Both the position numbers and the translations under genes were made by a program. A DNA stretch of 64,000 nucleotides from Owenia fusiformis. Lineage: Eukaryota > Annelida > Polychaeta > Sabellida > Oweniidae. The stretch's first letter is position 1. The number at the start of each line of letters is the position of its first letter. The stretch lies in the NCBI GenBank assembly GCA_903813345.2, contig CAIIXF020000010.1, forward strand, positions 6,503,169-6,567,168, read 5' to 3'. The notes under the pieces were generated by a model, which saw only the letters and a list, made by a program, of their open reading frames with translations, was not told the origin of the DNA and did not search any database. This document shows positions 1 through 12,129 of this stretch, piece after piece.

Positions 1-94
1 CGAAAGTTATGGCGTTTTGAAAATTTCGAGAAAAATCGATCTGATGATATCCTGATAGAAAGTCAAGAGTAGTAAAGAAAATATAGAAAAAAAT

Positions 95-215
95 CATCCA
101 TCCTTCCTTCCTATCCTGTCTGATCATATCCTTCCTATCTATCCTTCCTTTCTATCCATTCCTTCCTATCCTATCCTTCCTTCCTATTCTATATCCTATC
201 CTATCCTAGAACTGG
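95..215. repeat. TTCC/TATCC-rich microsatellite
   Basis: Irregular tandem TCCTTCCTATCC-type units. It lies in the presumed intron or upstream DNA of the DEG/ENaC gene. Confidence 0.8.
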
Positions 216-349
216 GTCAAATCTTACATTTTCAATATTCTATCAATTATCTTCGTCATTATTTATCGAAACATCTTCATCTTTTTTTCATCATTTAGCT
301 TATAAACAGCCCTTTTATAAGTGTGCCATCCGTTTTTTGATTACTCTTA

Positions 350-955
350 CTGATTTTGAAATATGGCGTCTGGAAAGTAGGTCAAAACAAAAAGTTTTCC
401 AAATTCAATGTATGAATTATGAATTAGGGGTAGAATTTCGTCAGGAATCCGAATCTGCAAACCAAATTTCAATCCGACTCTCGGTTTCGGAAGTTATGGC
501 GTTTTGAAAGCTCAAAAATCGCTAAATTTGGTGCCCCATGTTATGTCAATGAGCAAAAAGATTTTTTGAAGTGTAAAATACCAGATATAGACTGAGTTCA
601 GCTTAACATTCTGAAAGCCTATAAAAGAAGGGGACCTCGAAGGCTATCTAGCTTTAAAATTTGGACACCAAAATGCCTAAGTCAATATCTAGGTCAAATT
701 CATAGTTTTACCTTATTTTTGCGATTCTGACATTACACTTTAATGATTTGCTTCGAAATTTTGTATACAGGTAGCAAAGAGTGTGCTAATATCGATAGCC
801 TTTTGCCGTCAGAAAGTATTTTGACCCACTTTTGAGATATGGTGTCCGTAAAGTAGGTCAAAATAAAAATTTAACTTATGAGTTATGAATTAAGGGTAGA
901 ATTTTCTCAGGAATCCGAATCTGCAAACCAAATTTCAATCTGACTTCCGGTCAAA
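350..955. repeat. Pair of diverged copies of a ~475-bp-spaced repeat
   Basis: The stretch from about 355 to 480 recurs with substitutions at about 832-950. Both contain GTAGGTCAAAA, a GAATTA..GGGTAGAATTT block and GAATCCGAATCTGCAAACCA. The first bases of the window (AGTTATGGCGTTTTGAAA) repeat at about 490-508, which suggests a longer tandem array entering from upstream. No coding signal is seen. Confidence 0.7.
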
Positions 956-957
956 AA

Positions 958-1165
958 TTCCTACTTACCTACCTACCTACATACCTACTTGGCTACCTAC
1001 TTAGCTACCTACTTCTCAGCTACTTACTCGGCTACCTACTCAGCTACTTACTCAGCTACCTACTCAGCTGCTTACTCAGCTACCTACTCAGCTACTTACT
1101 CAATCACTTAATCATCTACTTACTCAGCTTCCTACTCAGTTACTTACTCAGCTCTTTACTCAAGT
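958..1165. repeat. Minisatellite, CTACCTACTCAG-type unit
   Basis: Roughly 12-bp units of the form CTACYTACTCAG repeat about 15 times with point changes. It lies about 320 bp upstream of the first visible channel exon, so probably in an intron. Confidence 0.85.
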
Positions 1166-1485
1166 AAATCAATCTGGAGTCTTAAATTGAACTTTGTTCA
1201 ATTTACCAATCTAGTTCTATTACCTTTCCCCGGGTACCTTCCATTTTGTCTGGACTTCATCCAAACTTCAACCGTGCCAGTCTTGATTATGGTCTGTTTA
1301 ATGGGAACATATTAAAAGGAACAAATGACCAGACATATTTGTTGTGAAAATATAACAAAAAGAAAGAACCTAAAAGGAAAGCAGAGTGAGACTAAAGGGG
1401 TTTTTGAATGACATTGTAGTCACTGTTATACAAAGGTATAACTTGTAAGAGCCTTGGTTTAAATATAATTATGTTATTCTTACAG

Positions 1486-2075
1486 AGAAAATTGACGAGA
1501 AAGATGATGCAATCCAGTTCCTCAATGAAAGGTGTAACTGGAAATATGTAAGTATTTACGATGGGCTGCAATGTTGATATATGTAACGTAGTAATGAGCC
1601 TGAACTAAGGTGCTGCAAAATGCAAAATCAATGTTTTGCTAGAAAGTCCAACAAATCTACAAATTTATTTTTCACAAAATATGTTGATTAATTTAAATAT
1701 TGCTTGAAAAACCAAGTTGTTTTTTCAAGAAATATTTAAATGATCCAGCCATATTTTAGTTGCGTTTCATGTCATGGGGATATCTATAGGTCATATACAT
1801 ATGTATGTTTGTGTTTCAGGAAGGCAAATCTTGTGAAGCTTGAAGTCTACTTCCAAGAAATGTCCGTTGAACATATTGAGCAGCAGAAGTCGTATGAGAT
1901 CGAGAACTTATTGAGTGATCTAGGTGGTCAACTTGGCCTTTGGTTGGGACTTTCAGCCATAACAGCCTGCGAGTTCATAGAATTTGTCATTGATGTTATA
2001 AAACTTATTATCACTAAATGTAGTTCGAAGAGAAATGAAAGAAGCACAACTCCCATTGAACCATTCAAAAGTTGA
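1486..2075 (+). CDS. DEG/ENaC-family sodium channel, C-terminal two exons (partial)
   Basis: Two exons are visible: 1486-1547 (after a TTCTTACAG acceptor, before GTAAGT) and 1820-2075 (after TGTTTCAG), ending in TGA. Only one frame joins them without a stop. The last exon reads ...NLVKLEVYFQEMSVEHIEQQ, then LLSDLGGQLGLWLGLSAIT and ACEFIEF. This is the pre-TM2 segment and second transmembrane helix of amiloride-sensitive DEG/ENaC/ASIC channels, including the G-x-S selectivity-filter position (GLS). A short basic cytosolic tail follows (KCSSKRNERS). Family members are trimeric plasma-membrane Na+ channels. The N-terminus, TM1 and most of the cysteine-rich ectodomain lie upstream of the window, so the subfamily cannot be assigned. 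The first of the two exons is less conserved and rests mainly on splice phase. Confidence 0.88.
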
Positions 2076-4363
2076 TAATTCTCACTCAACAGATGACAAT
2101 AGTCATTCAAAGGATGACAATGATCATTCAAGGGATAATTATCCCCATTAAGCAAATGATTCAAATGATGACAATAGTCATTCAAAGGATAGCAGAATTC
2201 TTTCAAAGGAAGACGATTGATTCAAAGGAAAGCAATACTCATATTTGAAAGCTACAGATTTTGCGTTATATCTTTCGCATTTCATATTTCACATTTTTGT
2301 GAAAAGCTGATAAATAATGTTAAGAATAGTACTAAGATGGTCTAGTTATGATTGTCACATTCTATAATGATACAGTTATTTAACTGATGGGTTCTAGAAT
2401 ACTCTTGTTATAAAATGATCGTCATCAATGTGATAAATGTTTGAAATAGTTCTTGAAATGTTCTAGTTATAGCTGTCAGATTCCAGAATGTTTTAATTAT
2501 GAATGTCAGGTTTCGAGAATGTTCTATTTATGACTGTCAGATTCTAGAATGTTCCAAGTTATAAATGTCAGGTTGTAGAATGTTCTAGATATAAATGACA
2601 GGCTCTAGAATGTTCCATTTATAAATGAAAGGTTTTAGAATGCTCTAGATATAAATGTCAAGTTCATTTACTAGTCATAACTAATAATGCTAAATTCTAG
2701 TGTGATCTAGTCATACATGTACAATATTTGAGTTATAACTGTAAAGTACTTAACATTTTTGTCAGAATATGTTTATTTCTATCATCTTTAATGAAGATTC
2801 TTGTCATAAAACATTATTATTGTCAAGTTCTAGAACATTCTTTGTCAAAAAATATATGAGTTATAACTGTCAGGTTCTAGAACACTCTTGTCATAAAACA
2901 TAACTGTCGGGTTCAAAAATGTTTTGTCAAAAAAAAATTTGTATGTTACATATATTTGAGTATTATGTTTTTCACTGAACCACTTGTTATGTGTATGAAA
3001 CAAAATTTCTTGGTTCCTTCTGTCAGCAAAGTAAAGTCACAAATATCATATTATTAACATATATCATTGATGTATTTTTATAAAATAAAATTGTATTACA
3101 ATAAACATTGAATTGTATACCTCTGAATTACATATTTCTTAACAATTCTTCCTCCAAAACCATCTATAATCATCAGAACCAACTATAAATACTTAATAAG
3201 GCATATACATGCAAAATGTCACCACCTGCCATTTGTTACATTGCGCTGACTGCCATTTGTTACAATAATATTGTGTCACTTCTTCAGTTGGTGACATAAA
3301 AACCAATAAATGAACATTATTAAATTCATAAATATCTTTTTAACAACAATTTAATGATCACAAGAACAATAATGTGAAATTAAATACTCATTTGAAATTT
3401 TATCAGTCAACCATGAAGTAATAAACAAGGTATTGGCATGACAGAATGTTACTACCTTTTGTAATTACAAAAAATGGGACACCAAGATGTCAGTAGGCTA
3501 CCATTTTCACCACCTGCACCAGGTGGCTAATTTGGGTCAGATAACATGGCAGATATAGTCGAAAGTTCCCTTAATCTGTTTTAATTGGATCAATCTTCAT
3601 ATAACCCTTGTGTCCGATAATTACACAAATGTGTCAGTAAAATAATATATAGTCTGTCCAACACAAGAAAAGATATTTCACTCTTTGTAATTTAATAACA
3701 TGGGGTCTATGGGGAATCTTCCCGGCATAGAAGTCACATTTTCAAAAAAGAAATTTTCAAAATTTATCAATAATTTTCTAACCACATGTTTAGATGTAAT
3801 AGTACATGTAGACTTGATATAAACCACTTTGGTGAGAACATAAAATGTCTCAATTTCCTGTGAGACAACTCTAAATATAAATTCAATTAAACAACTAATA
3901 AGATTTACTATTTCAAAGAATATTGCAGTGACCCAAATCTTGCTCTTAATTCTTTTTGAATTGTATTTTTAATAATTTTAATAATAACCAACTAATTAGT
4001 CTTATAAATACTATCTAAATAATTATTTATCTGAAATGTGTCTTATTCTGATAATTTTAATTTGGGGATGTGTTTCCAAATATTACTAGACAGTCATACT
4101 CAGGCCCACAGTCAGTTCTCATCATCTCATCACGATTGGACCTGAATTTTCAAACAGGATTTGATATATTTCAAATTTTGCAAACATACCAAATAATTAA
4201 AATTCCAATTTTGACAAGAAAGTATGCCAATTTTGCACCTTTCTAAAAAAACATAATTTTCAAGTGGATGTAGATCAAATTTTTGCAGGTGGAAATTTGG
4301 CCCACTTGCATCCACCTGGCCATCCAGCATAGAACAGAACATTGCTTAAATACTATAGCTATG
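2076..4363. other. 3' UTR of the DEG/ENaC gene plus convergent intergenic span to ZPR1
   Basis: After the channel stop codon, GATGACAATAGTCATTCAAAG-like units run to about 2220, followed by the degenerate 30-bp repeat listed separately. AATAAA-type signals at about 3084-3105 could end the channel mRNA. From there to the ZPR1 stop codon at 4364 the DNA is AT-rich with no convincing ORF. It should hold the minus-strand ZPR1 3' UTR, whose end I could not fix. Confidence 0.5.
2380..2900. repeat. Degenerate ~30-bp tandem repeat in or near channel 3' UTR
   Basis: About fifteen diverged units built on TTCTAGAATGTTCTAGTTAT followed by a GACTGTCAGG-like segment. Units differ by substitutions and short indels. 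The short inner palindrome TTCTAGAA recurs in most copies. Confidence 0.75.
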
Positions 4364-7300
4364 CTATCTGTAATTTTCAGTGTTCATTTCATGAATGCCC
4401 AGGACATCATCATCTTCCCTTGTTCTCACATAGTGTTCAATTTTCATATTGGGATCATCATCTGGGGCATATACATTCTGAAATACAAACATCAAACAAT
4501 CATAATATGTTGGGAATACATAACTCAAAATAATGGAATACACAAATTGTGTTGGAGTCCACACATCAACCAATCAAAATGGCTGTTCTATACATGAAAT
4601 ACAGAAATCAACCAATACCATGTTACAATATAGAATTCAACCAATCTCTATGTTGAAATACATATTGCGATCCGTTGCTATTACATAATGAAATACCAGG
4701 CAAGCCTTTTATGAATTGATTCATTTTTGAGTGTCCCCTGCACTAACCTGTACATAGCAATTACCAGCAGGGTCATCTAACACAATCGTAATGTCTAACA
4801 TCTCCCCAGCAGCTATCTGAAACAAAATAACATCCATAAAACTATTATACAATTATTAAGACAAGGCACATGACGTGAATGAGATCATGTGTGCGATTTT
4901 GGAGAAAATATGATGAGCGGTTTTCCTGAAATGGCGATAACAAGATTTATCAAAAAACCTTCAATATGGCCGCCAGAAAACGAGATGGCCATCCAAAAGT
5001 AAATCGCGATTACAAGATTTATCGAAAAAAAAACTTCAAAATGGCCACCAGAAAATAAGATGGCCATCCAAAAGTTAATCAGCTCTAGAATTTAATATTC
5101 TCTATTATGTGTGCAAAGTTGGAGAAAATCCGATGAGTGGTTTCCCTGAAATCGCAATGACAAAAAAGCAGGAAGATCACGCCATCATCATGATGATATA
5201 TCCCACCAATGTTGTGATAATAACTGTCTCAATATACAAAATTATTCGTTTATCAGTGAGTTTATTTTCTTAAGATTACAGAAACTGTGTGCACAAAATC
5301 ACCTCTAGGCAAAACAGGTATAAATGGCAAACAGATATAAAAGCTGTTTTTGACTCATATCATTCATTGACATACCTTTTTTCCAAATCTCACTCCCCAG
5401 AAAAGTTAATACTTTATTTTTGGGAAATCACAGATTTTAATATTGTTCTATTGATTTTACATAACAATTATATAACTATACCTTTGTTAGCGAGTCAACA
5501 ATATTCCCCAAGGGGCTGTCATTAGGGTTTGCACTATCCCCCGTCAAGAATGGGTTTGCCTGCAACAACTGAAATTAAACAAATACGTATTCCTAAATTT
5601 GTTTAAAGTTTTGTCTCAAATCAAAATACCACAATTAAGTTGCCAAGTGAAGTACTCATCATCTCCAGAAGAGGTCTCTCAGTCAATAGGGGGGAGGGGG
5701 CAATAGGACTCCTTTCACTCACACTGAACAGATAATTTATGTTAAGAGAAAGAAGCTCTAAACAAATTAAATTGCTTTTGGAAAAAAAAATGGCCCAAAA
5801 TATATGGTTCTGAATAAATTAATTTCCCATACTAGCCTGTCAGCTTCTTCAAAGTTCAAACGAAAATATTATGTAGTAGGACTTTAAAGTGAATCCCCAT
5901 TATGACCCTAAATGCAAAATCAAGAAACAACAGAGCCATATACCATACTATAAGTGTAAAGACTGCATGCCAAATTCCAGTCAAGCATACCTGATCTTTC
6001 ATGTCAAGTAAAAGTCCTTCCAAAGTCGTAAACTTTCCCCCAAGTGTACCACTCTGCATCTCAAAGTCAAGATGTGGAATACAAAAAGCTGCAGTGTCAG
6101 ACTGGAAGAACAAGATTAGATGAAGATTAGATTAGATGAAGATAAGAACAACTGGGAGCTGCACATGAAAAATTACATGCAGTCTGTTATTTTATCAAAA
6201 CAGGCAAAATGAGAAAAGCACATTGAGAAAAAAAGGTGAGTGATATGCGATATTATTCAAAATCAAAATATAATTGTATCTGGTCACAATAATGATTTAT
6301 AAATTTTGTTAAAATAAAGCCTCACCTTTAAAATGTCCCTGGCAAGGTCTGAAGAATCTGTTAACTTGAGCGTGATCCTCGTTCCTTTGGGCGCAATCCC
6401 AGCGCCACCTTTCACCTCATTATCTCTATGCCCACATGCTTCACACACTGTTGCCATGATGACAACTTCTTTGAAAAATGGAATATCTTAATAATGTAAA
6501 GGAATATATTTATATTAGATACTTCTTTTACCATGGTTATTGGTCTTTTGAAGTGCTGCACAATTTCTACTTGAAGGAAAGTACTGAAATTCATACCTCA
6601 TATTAACTGTACAAATAACATGTGTAGTATCTAATATTTTGTCAAATTTTGATCGTCGCCACTGTTGGTCAATGTAGTTTAAAATTATCATTGAATTTGT
6701 ACCTCTATAATAAAGATCCTACTTGCTGTCTCATACAGTTTTTCATATTAGAATTATTGACATTCAATTTTCAAGGATACCGACAACTTTCATATTGCTT
6801 TCACACGGACTATTACACGCTGGGCAGTTGACATGAAATGTTATAACTTCGTCTTTGCCAATATTTCCTGCACCATCGCTAGGCTCTGCTTCACCCTCCT
6901 TCTTAGGCTCATCTGGTGTTTCTGAGGTTTTATTCGGAGTTTCTTCACTCTCAGGAGCTTCCTTTTCATTTTGTCCAGCATCTTGTTCTTTTTCTAAAGC
7001 TTCTTCTGACTGAAAATACAGTATAGGGAGAGAGGAATCCTTCACTTCCTTAAAAGAGAGTTTCATCTGATTACTAGACTCTTATAACAATTTCAAATTT
7101 GAATAGAAACTGTACAATCAATAGTCAATGAGTAACACTCAAGGGATGTATTCAAATGTACAGAGATGCTTATGTTTAAATACTGATGGAACAGATTGAG
7201 ATGTATGAGATGTACAAAGCGACTATATATTCTGATTATAATTAGACAGTAAGAATCGTATATTCTGTGTGTTTTCAAAAAGAGTTTGTAATAATTTCTT

Positions 7301-10300
7301 AAGCCATTACTTACCTGTAAGCCTAGCTGTACATCCTGCTGAGTGGTCCTTGTAAAGTGTTTACCCGTCATCTGGGGGTCCGCATCAGGGGCACATGTGA
7401 CAACAGTTAAAGAACAATACAGTCAAACATGTGTATGTGAACATATCTCTATGGTGATACCTCAAAATGTGAACAAAAGAACCTTCCTGGTTTAGCTTTT
7501 TAGGCTTTTAGAGATAATATGATGAGTTTAACGGAGAGATTTATGTTCATGGTCATTTAGATTGAAATCTCTTCATATGAAAACTATTTTTATTTATTAC
7601 CCTCAAATCTATTAAATCACTTTGCAATTTCTAAGGCAATTTCATTAACTCTGTTTTTATGATTGGATTTACTGAATTTGAAAAGGATATGGATTTTCTA
7701 CAAAGGTGTTCCCTGATGGATCATCAAATACCTGGAAGTAAATAAAGCAAAGGAAAACATTTGAGAAAATCACCCAGGGAAAATCGAATCCCCTGTAAAA
7801 TAGCAATGGTATCTACACTAGTGTATTGATATAATGATAAACTTCATTGTGAGTACTTCCAAAGCGAACACTTCTCATTCATCTTAAGTATTCTTTGTCA
7901 TTTACAGGAGGCTGTTTATTAAAAGAGTGGGCTACAAATGATATCATTATACATTGTTTTGCCTTCAGGGATATTGCCATAGTAACAGTATAGACAATGA
8001 CTATTCATGTTTTAGAGAAACAGCTTTTTGGATGACTGTATACAGCTGAGTGTATTATATACTCACGATATCAAATGGCTGACTAAGTTCAATAAGTCCT
8101 TTTAGTTTTCCAATAAAGTCTTCAATTTGTTCTGCTAATGTAGGATTAAGAGCCTGAAATGGGAATTAAAACATACATTGGGATTATACTTGTGGATATT
8201 ATCAACACCTAGCGAGACCTCTTGGGTATTAGTACTAGTTTAGAAGGCTTATATTTTACGATATTGACTTGAGCAATAGTGGTGGGCCATACTTTTCTAA
8301 ACACTGAAAAGTTGACAAGAACAACCAGACATGTGTGTTTGTCTCACACATGTGTGTTTGTCCAAAATATTTTTACTTCAAAGTATAGCCGATGACAGGT
8401 AAAATGGCTGTCTACCTATTTCTATACTGCTACACATAAGTATATGCAGTGGTCTCCCTAGCATTAAAGCAAGTGGGCGCAGCACCCACCTGAGATTTTG
8501 AAAATAATTGCTCGCACCCACCTGAAAATCCATTTGCACCCACTTGAAAATGAGAAAAATCATGAAAAATTTGCATATTTTGACCAATTTTGGTCTGAAT
8601 TGTGAAAATGAGAATTGTGCACCCACCTGAGACAAAATCCTGGGGAGATCAGTGATCAATGGTAGACATTGCTAACAACACTGAATACACCTCATGCTGC
8701 ACAGGTAAACTCAATTTTATATTTTTACAAACACTGATCAAGACTGATAATTATGATCACCATACTGTAGGCCATGATCGTTTTCTGACCATATGGGTAC
8801 ATACCACATAGGGGTGTATGTCACATAGGGGTATAGATGACTTAGTGGTAATTAGCCCTAATTAGAAACTGTCCTTTTCCATGTAATTTATTTATAGTGG
8901 TTAAACAAATACATGCAAAGTACTGATAACAACAAAAGGAGATGATTTAGATAATTTTTAATTTAGTATGAAGGCTTTGGGTATCTGCAATCAGAATACA
9001 AACTGACAAAGATACGTGGGTTGAATCAATTAAACTTTTTTTGAACTACAGTATAAGGGAATGTATCACTATTTTGATTTGCAAAAAAAATAAACAAAAA
9101 AATTCAGGTCATATGTTTTGCTTAGAATGAGTCTCTCCATCCCTCAAAATGAATGCAGTGAACATCATATTTATTGTAGGTAAATCTCATGCCTCAGTCA
9201 CATTTGATCAATCAATGGCAACTTTACCGTGGCTGTAGCTTCCAGAAATCAGGAGAAATATGCAGTATTAAATATAGGGACAAGCACTACGATGTACATT
9301 TTCTATATCAATTTTGTGAACCTGTGACTACCATATGCCTGTCATATAGAGTAAATGTGACCGAGGCTTTGATAAACCTTGGATTTTATAAAAAATGATG
9401 TCAAACAAAAAATGTTAAGGGGTCCCTTACCCATAACATGCTGATAAAAAATTGATATTGTGATACATCCCCTTTTAAAGCAACACAACAGGGTACTCTG
9501 TCAGATGCAATTAATCATTTTTGGCTATAGGGGGTTAATGAATTGAACTTTATGGTCATGCCCATTTAACTCCATGTCTCTTCAAAATTTAACTCTTACA
9601 TCTATTTTTGTCAAGTAGAGTATATCAATCAGAGGTAACCAATTTTATGAGAATCCTCCACAGCAGATTGTTAAGGAGTTTTCATAAAGTTTAAGTGTTG
9701 ACATTATGTCCAGTTCATTCTAGTCTTTTCTATTGTGCGAATCTCCTTGAAAGACTTTTAGAGACACCAAGATGCTGATCATTGTGCTATGCAAATGCTC
9801 ACCATTTTATTACTGCTATTATTATTCAAACACTCACCTTTCTTACTGGTTGGTCTTGACCGAGTTCATCAATAGAGTTCTGTATGAGTCCTTCTACAGT
9901 TGTAAGTCCTGCAAAATCAACATGCAAGTTAATCATATTATTTCATTTCAAATAATGAAGCATTTACACTGTGATTATGACATCATTATGTACACATCTA
10001 TCATGCAGATGCAATATTCAACCTATCACATCTGGATTGTTTAATTCTACATGCATTGTCATTTTTACAACTTATAATTCATATTCACAAAATATAGTCA
10101 CAAGAGATAACAAAGACTTAGACCCAAGACCATAATCCATTTTAAGAGGGTCTAAAAATAAGCGATTTAAGCCTATTAAAGGTCCCGATAGACCCATGAT
10201 ATATTACTGAAATAAAATATTTAGAGTGTAACAATACAAAAGTAAGACATTCAAAAATGTGCATACTTCCTTTGCCTGGAGGAATCTGGAAGTCCAAACT

Positions 10301-11560
10301 TGGGATGGAGACTGTGCAACTGTCAGCTTTAACAACCTCACGTAGAAGATCCTTAAATCATTCAATTTACGTTAATGCATGATATTATGTACAATGTACA
10401 GTGAAAACTTATTTTTGACTTATCAAAGCAAAGTATTGAGCTTCAGTTCATAGTTCAGATCGAAATGATGTAACATAATATCCTTACTAATTCATCTCAC
10501 ATTAACATTCCACACATATAATTATTCATATCTGGATTAATCAAGAATCAACAGAAAAGCGATTACCTTTTTTTGTTTAACAGTGAGTGTGATATTAATG
10601 CCCTTCTCCTGCACCCTCCCTCCAGGCTGAATACACTTGTCTTGGAAGCCACATTCATCACATGAGAATGAGGAGATAACAATTTCTTTAAAGAATGGTA
10701 TCTTTGTCAGCAACATTCTGGTCTGACCCTGGAATATACACAGAGTATTTGGAAAGTGTTTTAACTTTTTGACAGTCTTGTATCAAGCCACCATGAAATA
10801 CATCTACCTTGCCATCTATCAGGGCTGTAGGTACTTATTGTCCACTTTTCAAATAATTTCAGGGAGGTTCACTTTTGACAACTTTGGCGAAAAAACTGCA
10901 CGATTTTGAGTGAATTTTGGACCAAAGGGAGGGGGGCTACGGGCCTGTATATGATTCCAAAATTCATACACAAGTTTTTCTTCCAGAAACAGTTCTAGAT
11001 CATACAGCCTTGTAGTCTACTGATTACGAAACATGGTGATATAAAAATAGAACTGCAAACTTACTCTGATTATAGATGGGCATGGTTAAATCATGGGAAG
11101 GGGTTGAACATCAATGATCCATAACTCATTCCCACTAGGTTAGATTAAAAATTTGAATTTGGTGTTCTAAATCAAGGATCATTCTCGGTGAATATCATTG
11201 GCAGTGGCTATAACATTAATAACCATACATAGGAACATGCCCAGATATAAGACAGGCGCCTAACCAAAATTTTGCAGAAAAATATTTTCGAATATACAGG
11301 TTTATTGATGGAAATTGTAAAATAAAATCTAATGATAGTAAAATATAGCCTTTTTCTTGCCTCCCCTACTTTATCTAAATCTGCCTCCCTTATTTTTATC
11401 CTTGCGACCCCTCTGCAATAATTGATTTCACAAATACACTTACGTTACCATGGCAGTACATACACATACTCTCCATCTCAGTGACTTCCATGTCATCTTC
11501 ATCTGCATCTATATCTCGGAATATTGGCTTTTTAAGTGTACCTCCATCTTCTGTTGCCAT
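4364..11560 (-). CDS. ZPR1: ZPR1 zinc-finger protein
   Basis: Thirteen coding exons (plus-strand coordinates, in gene order): 11560-11444, 10728-10567, 10351-10267, 9908-9838, 8153-8067, 7731-7691, 7396-7315, 7009-6781, 6486-6326, 6101-5991, 5568-5482, 4816-4748, 4477-4364. Phases close to 471 aa plus stop; human ZPR1 is 459 aa. ZPR1 binds translation elongation factor eEF1A and shuttles between cytoplasm and nucleolus. The protein has the duplicated ZPR1 module. Module 1 has zinc finger CMYC...CDEC, then [17 protein letters not shown] and KGRLTTVEGL. Module 2 has CPAC...CEAC, then [18 protein letters not shown] and [12 protein letters not shown], ending [19 protein letters not shown]. The linker between modules is acidic. 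Two introns look U12-type (separate entries). The acceptor of the exon at 5568 has an in-frame alternative 9 nt downstream. The gene is divergent from TOMM40. Confidence 0.97.
4895..5165. repeat. Tandem ~65-bp duplication with GGCCGCCA motifs in a ZPR1 intron
   Basis: Units containing ACAAGATTTATC, AAAATGGCC(G/A)CCAGAAAA and GAGATGGCCATCCAAAAGT occur twice, flanked by a diverged direct repeat around GAGAAAATMYGATGAG. It lies in the intron between the exons at 5482 and 4816 and has no coding potential. Confidence 0.65.
6487..6780 (-). other. U12-type GT-AG intron in ZPR1
   Basis: Read on the minus strand, the donor is GTATCCTTGA, matching the minor-spliceosome consensus RTATCCTTT far better than the U2 donor. 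Upstream of the terminal AG is TTCCTTTAC, close to the U12 branch consensus TTCCTTRAC, with the branch A about 10 nt from the end. The 3' end is TTAAG without a strong polypyrimidine tract. Splicing here joins MKVV to [11 protein letters not shown] in frame, as conservation requires. Confidence 0.8.
7397..7690 (-). other. U12-type AT-AC intron in ZPR1
   Basis: The intron starts ATATCCTTTT and ends TTGTCAC on the minus strand. No GT or AG is available at either point that keeps the conserved sequence. Splicing at these AT...AC ends joins GENPs-type sequence [12 protein letters not shown] to [14 protein letters not shown] in frame. The flanking exons are 41 and 82 nt and phase exactly. A near-consensus U12 branch site, TTCTTTAACT, sits about 10 nt before the AC. 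Confidence 0.9.
8447..8654. mobile_element. Short MITE-like repeat, copy 1 (family also at 32764)
   Basis: About 205 bp bounded by imperfect inverted termini related to AGTGATCTCCCCAG (left AGTGGTCTCCCTAG; right CTGGGGAGATCA). The interior has repeated CACCCACCTGAAAA and CACCCACTTGAAAA blocks. A diverged copy lies in a CIC intron at 32764-32962. It sits in a ZPR1 intron. Confidence 0.7.
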
Positions 11561-12129
11561 GGTGAATGAATCCCTGAAACAATAAGCATCAGTAGCCTAA
11601 AAAATTGGGCCTTTTGGTCATAATTTGGCCTCCGTCCTAAAATTTGAAGTGGATATTCACATGTTGATGCCGACTCTTCAAATGTTGAGGTGATTTTGGA
11701 GCCCAGAATGCAACATGACACCTGTCACAAGTAAATAAGGTGAACTGATGTTGCATTCTGGGAGTCAATCCTCCTAGGATCACAAACATGGCGATTCATG
11801 AAAACATTCATTCGATTTGGTAGAATTTTATTGATCATTTGCAGGTATGAAACTTTGGATTCATTTATTGTGCCACTTAAAGTGAACGGGAATTATTTTT
11901 TTACCGCTTGTGAGAGTTTGAGACACGAAACTTGGAATTTAGCTCATTGTCACAACTTTTGATGGTTGAGGTTTATTTTTGTCCCCCACTGTAAAATAAA
12001 CAAAAGTTAGGACATGTATAAATGTTTCTATTTTTACATATTCTGTTTCAATGTGGTCCTTTAATTGTTGATTATTTTTTAGATTCAAAGTAGTTCCAAA
12101 CATTTAAAATTTTACTGTAGCAAGTTCTG

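Noticed and set aside
7093-7371. 92-codon minus-strand ORF as an independent gene
   Set aside because: Its first 19 residues belong to a ZPR1 exon; the rest runs past a GTAAGT donor into the intron.
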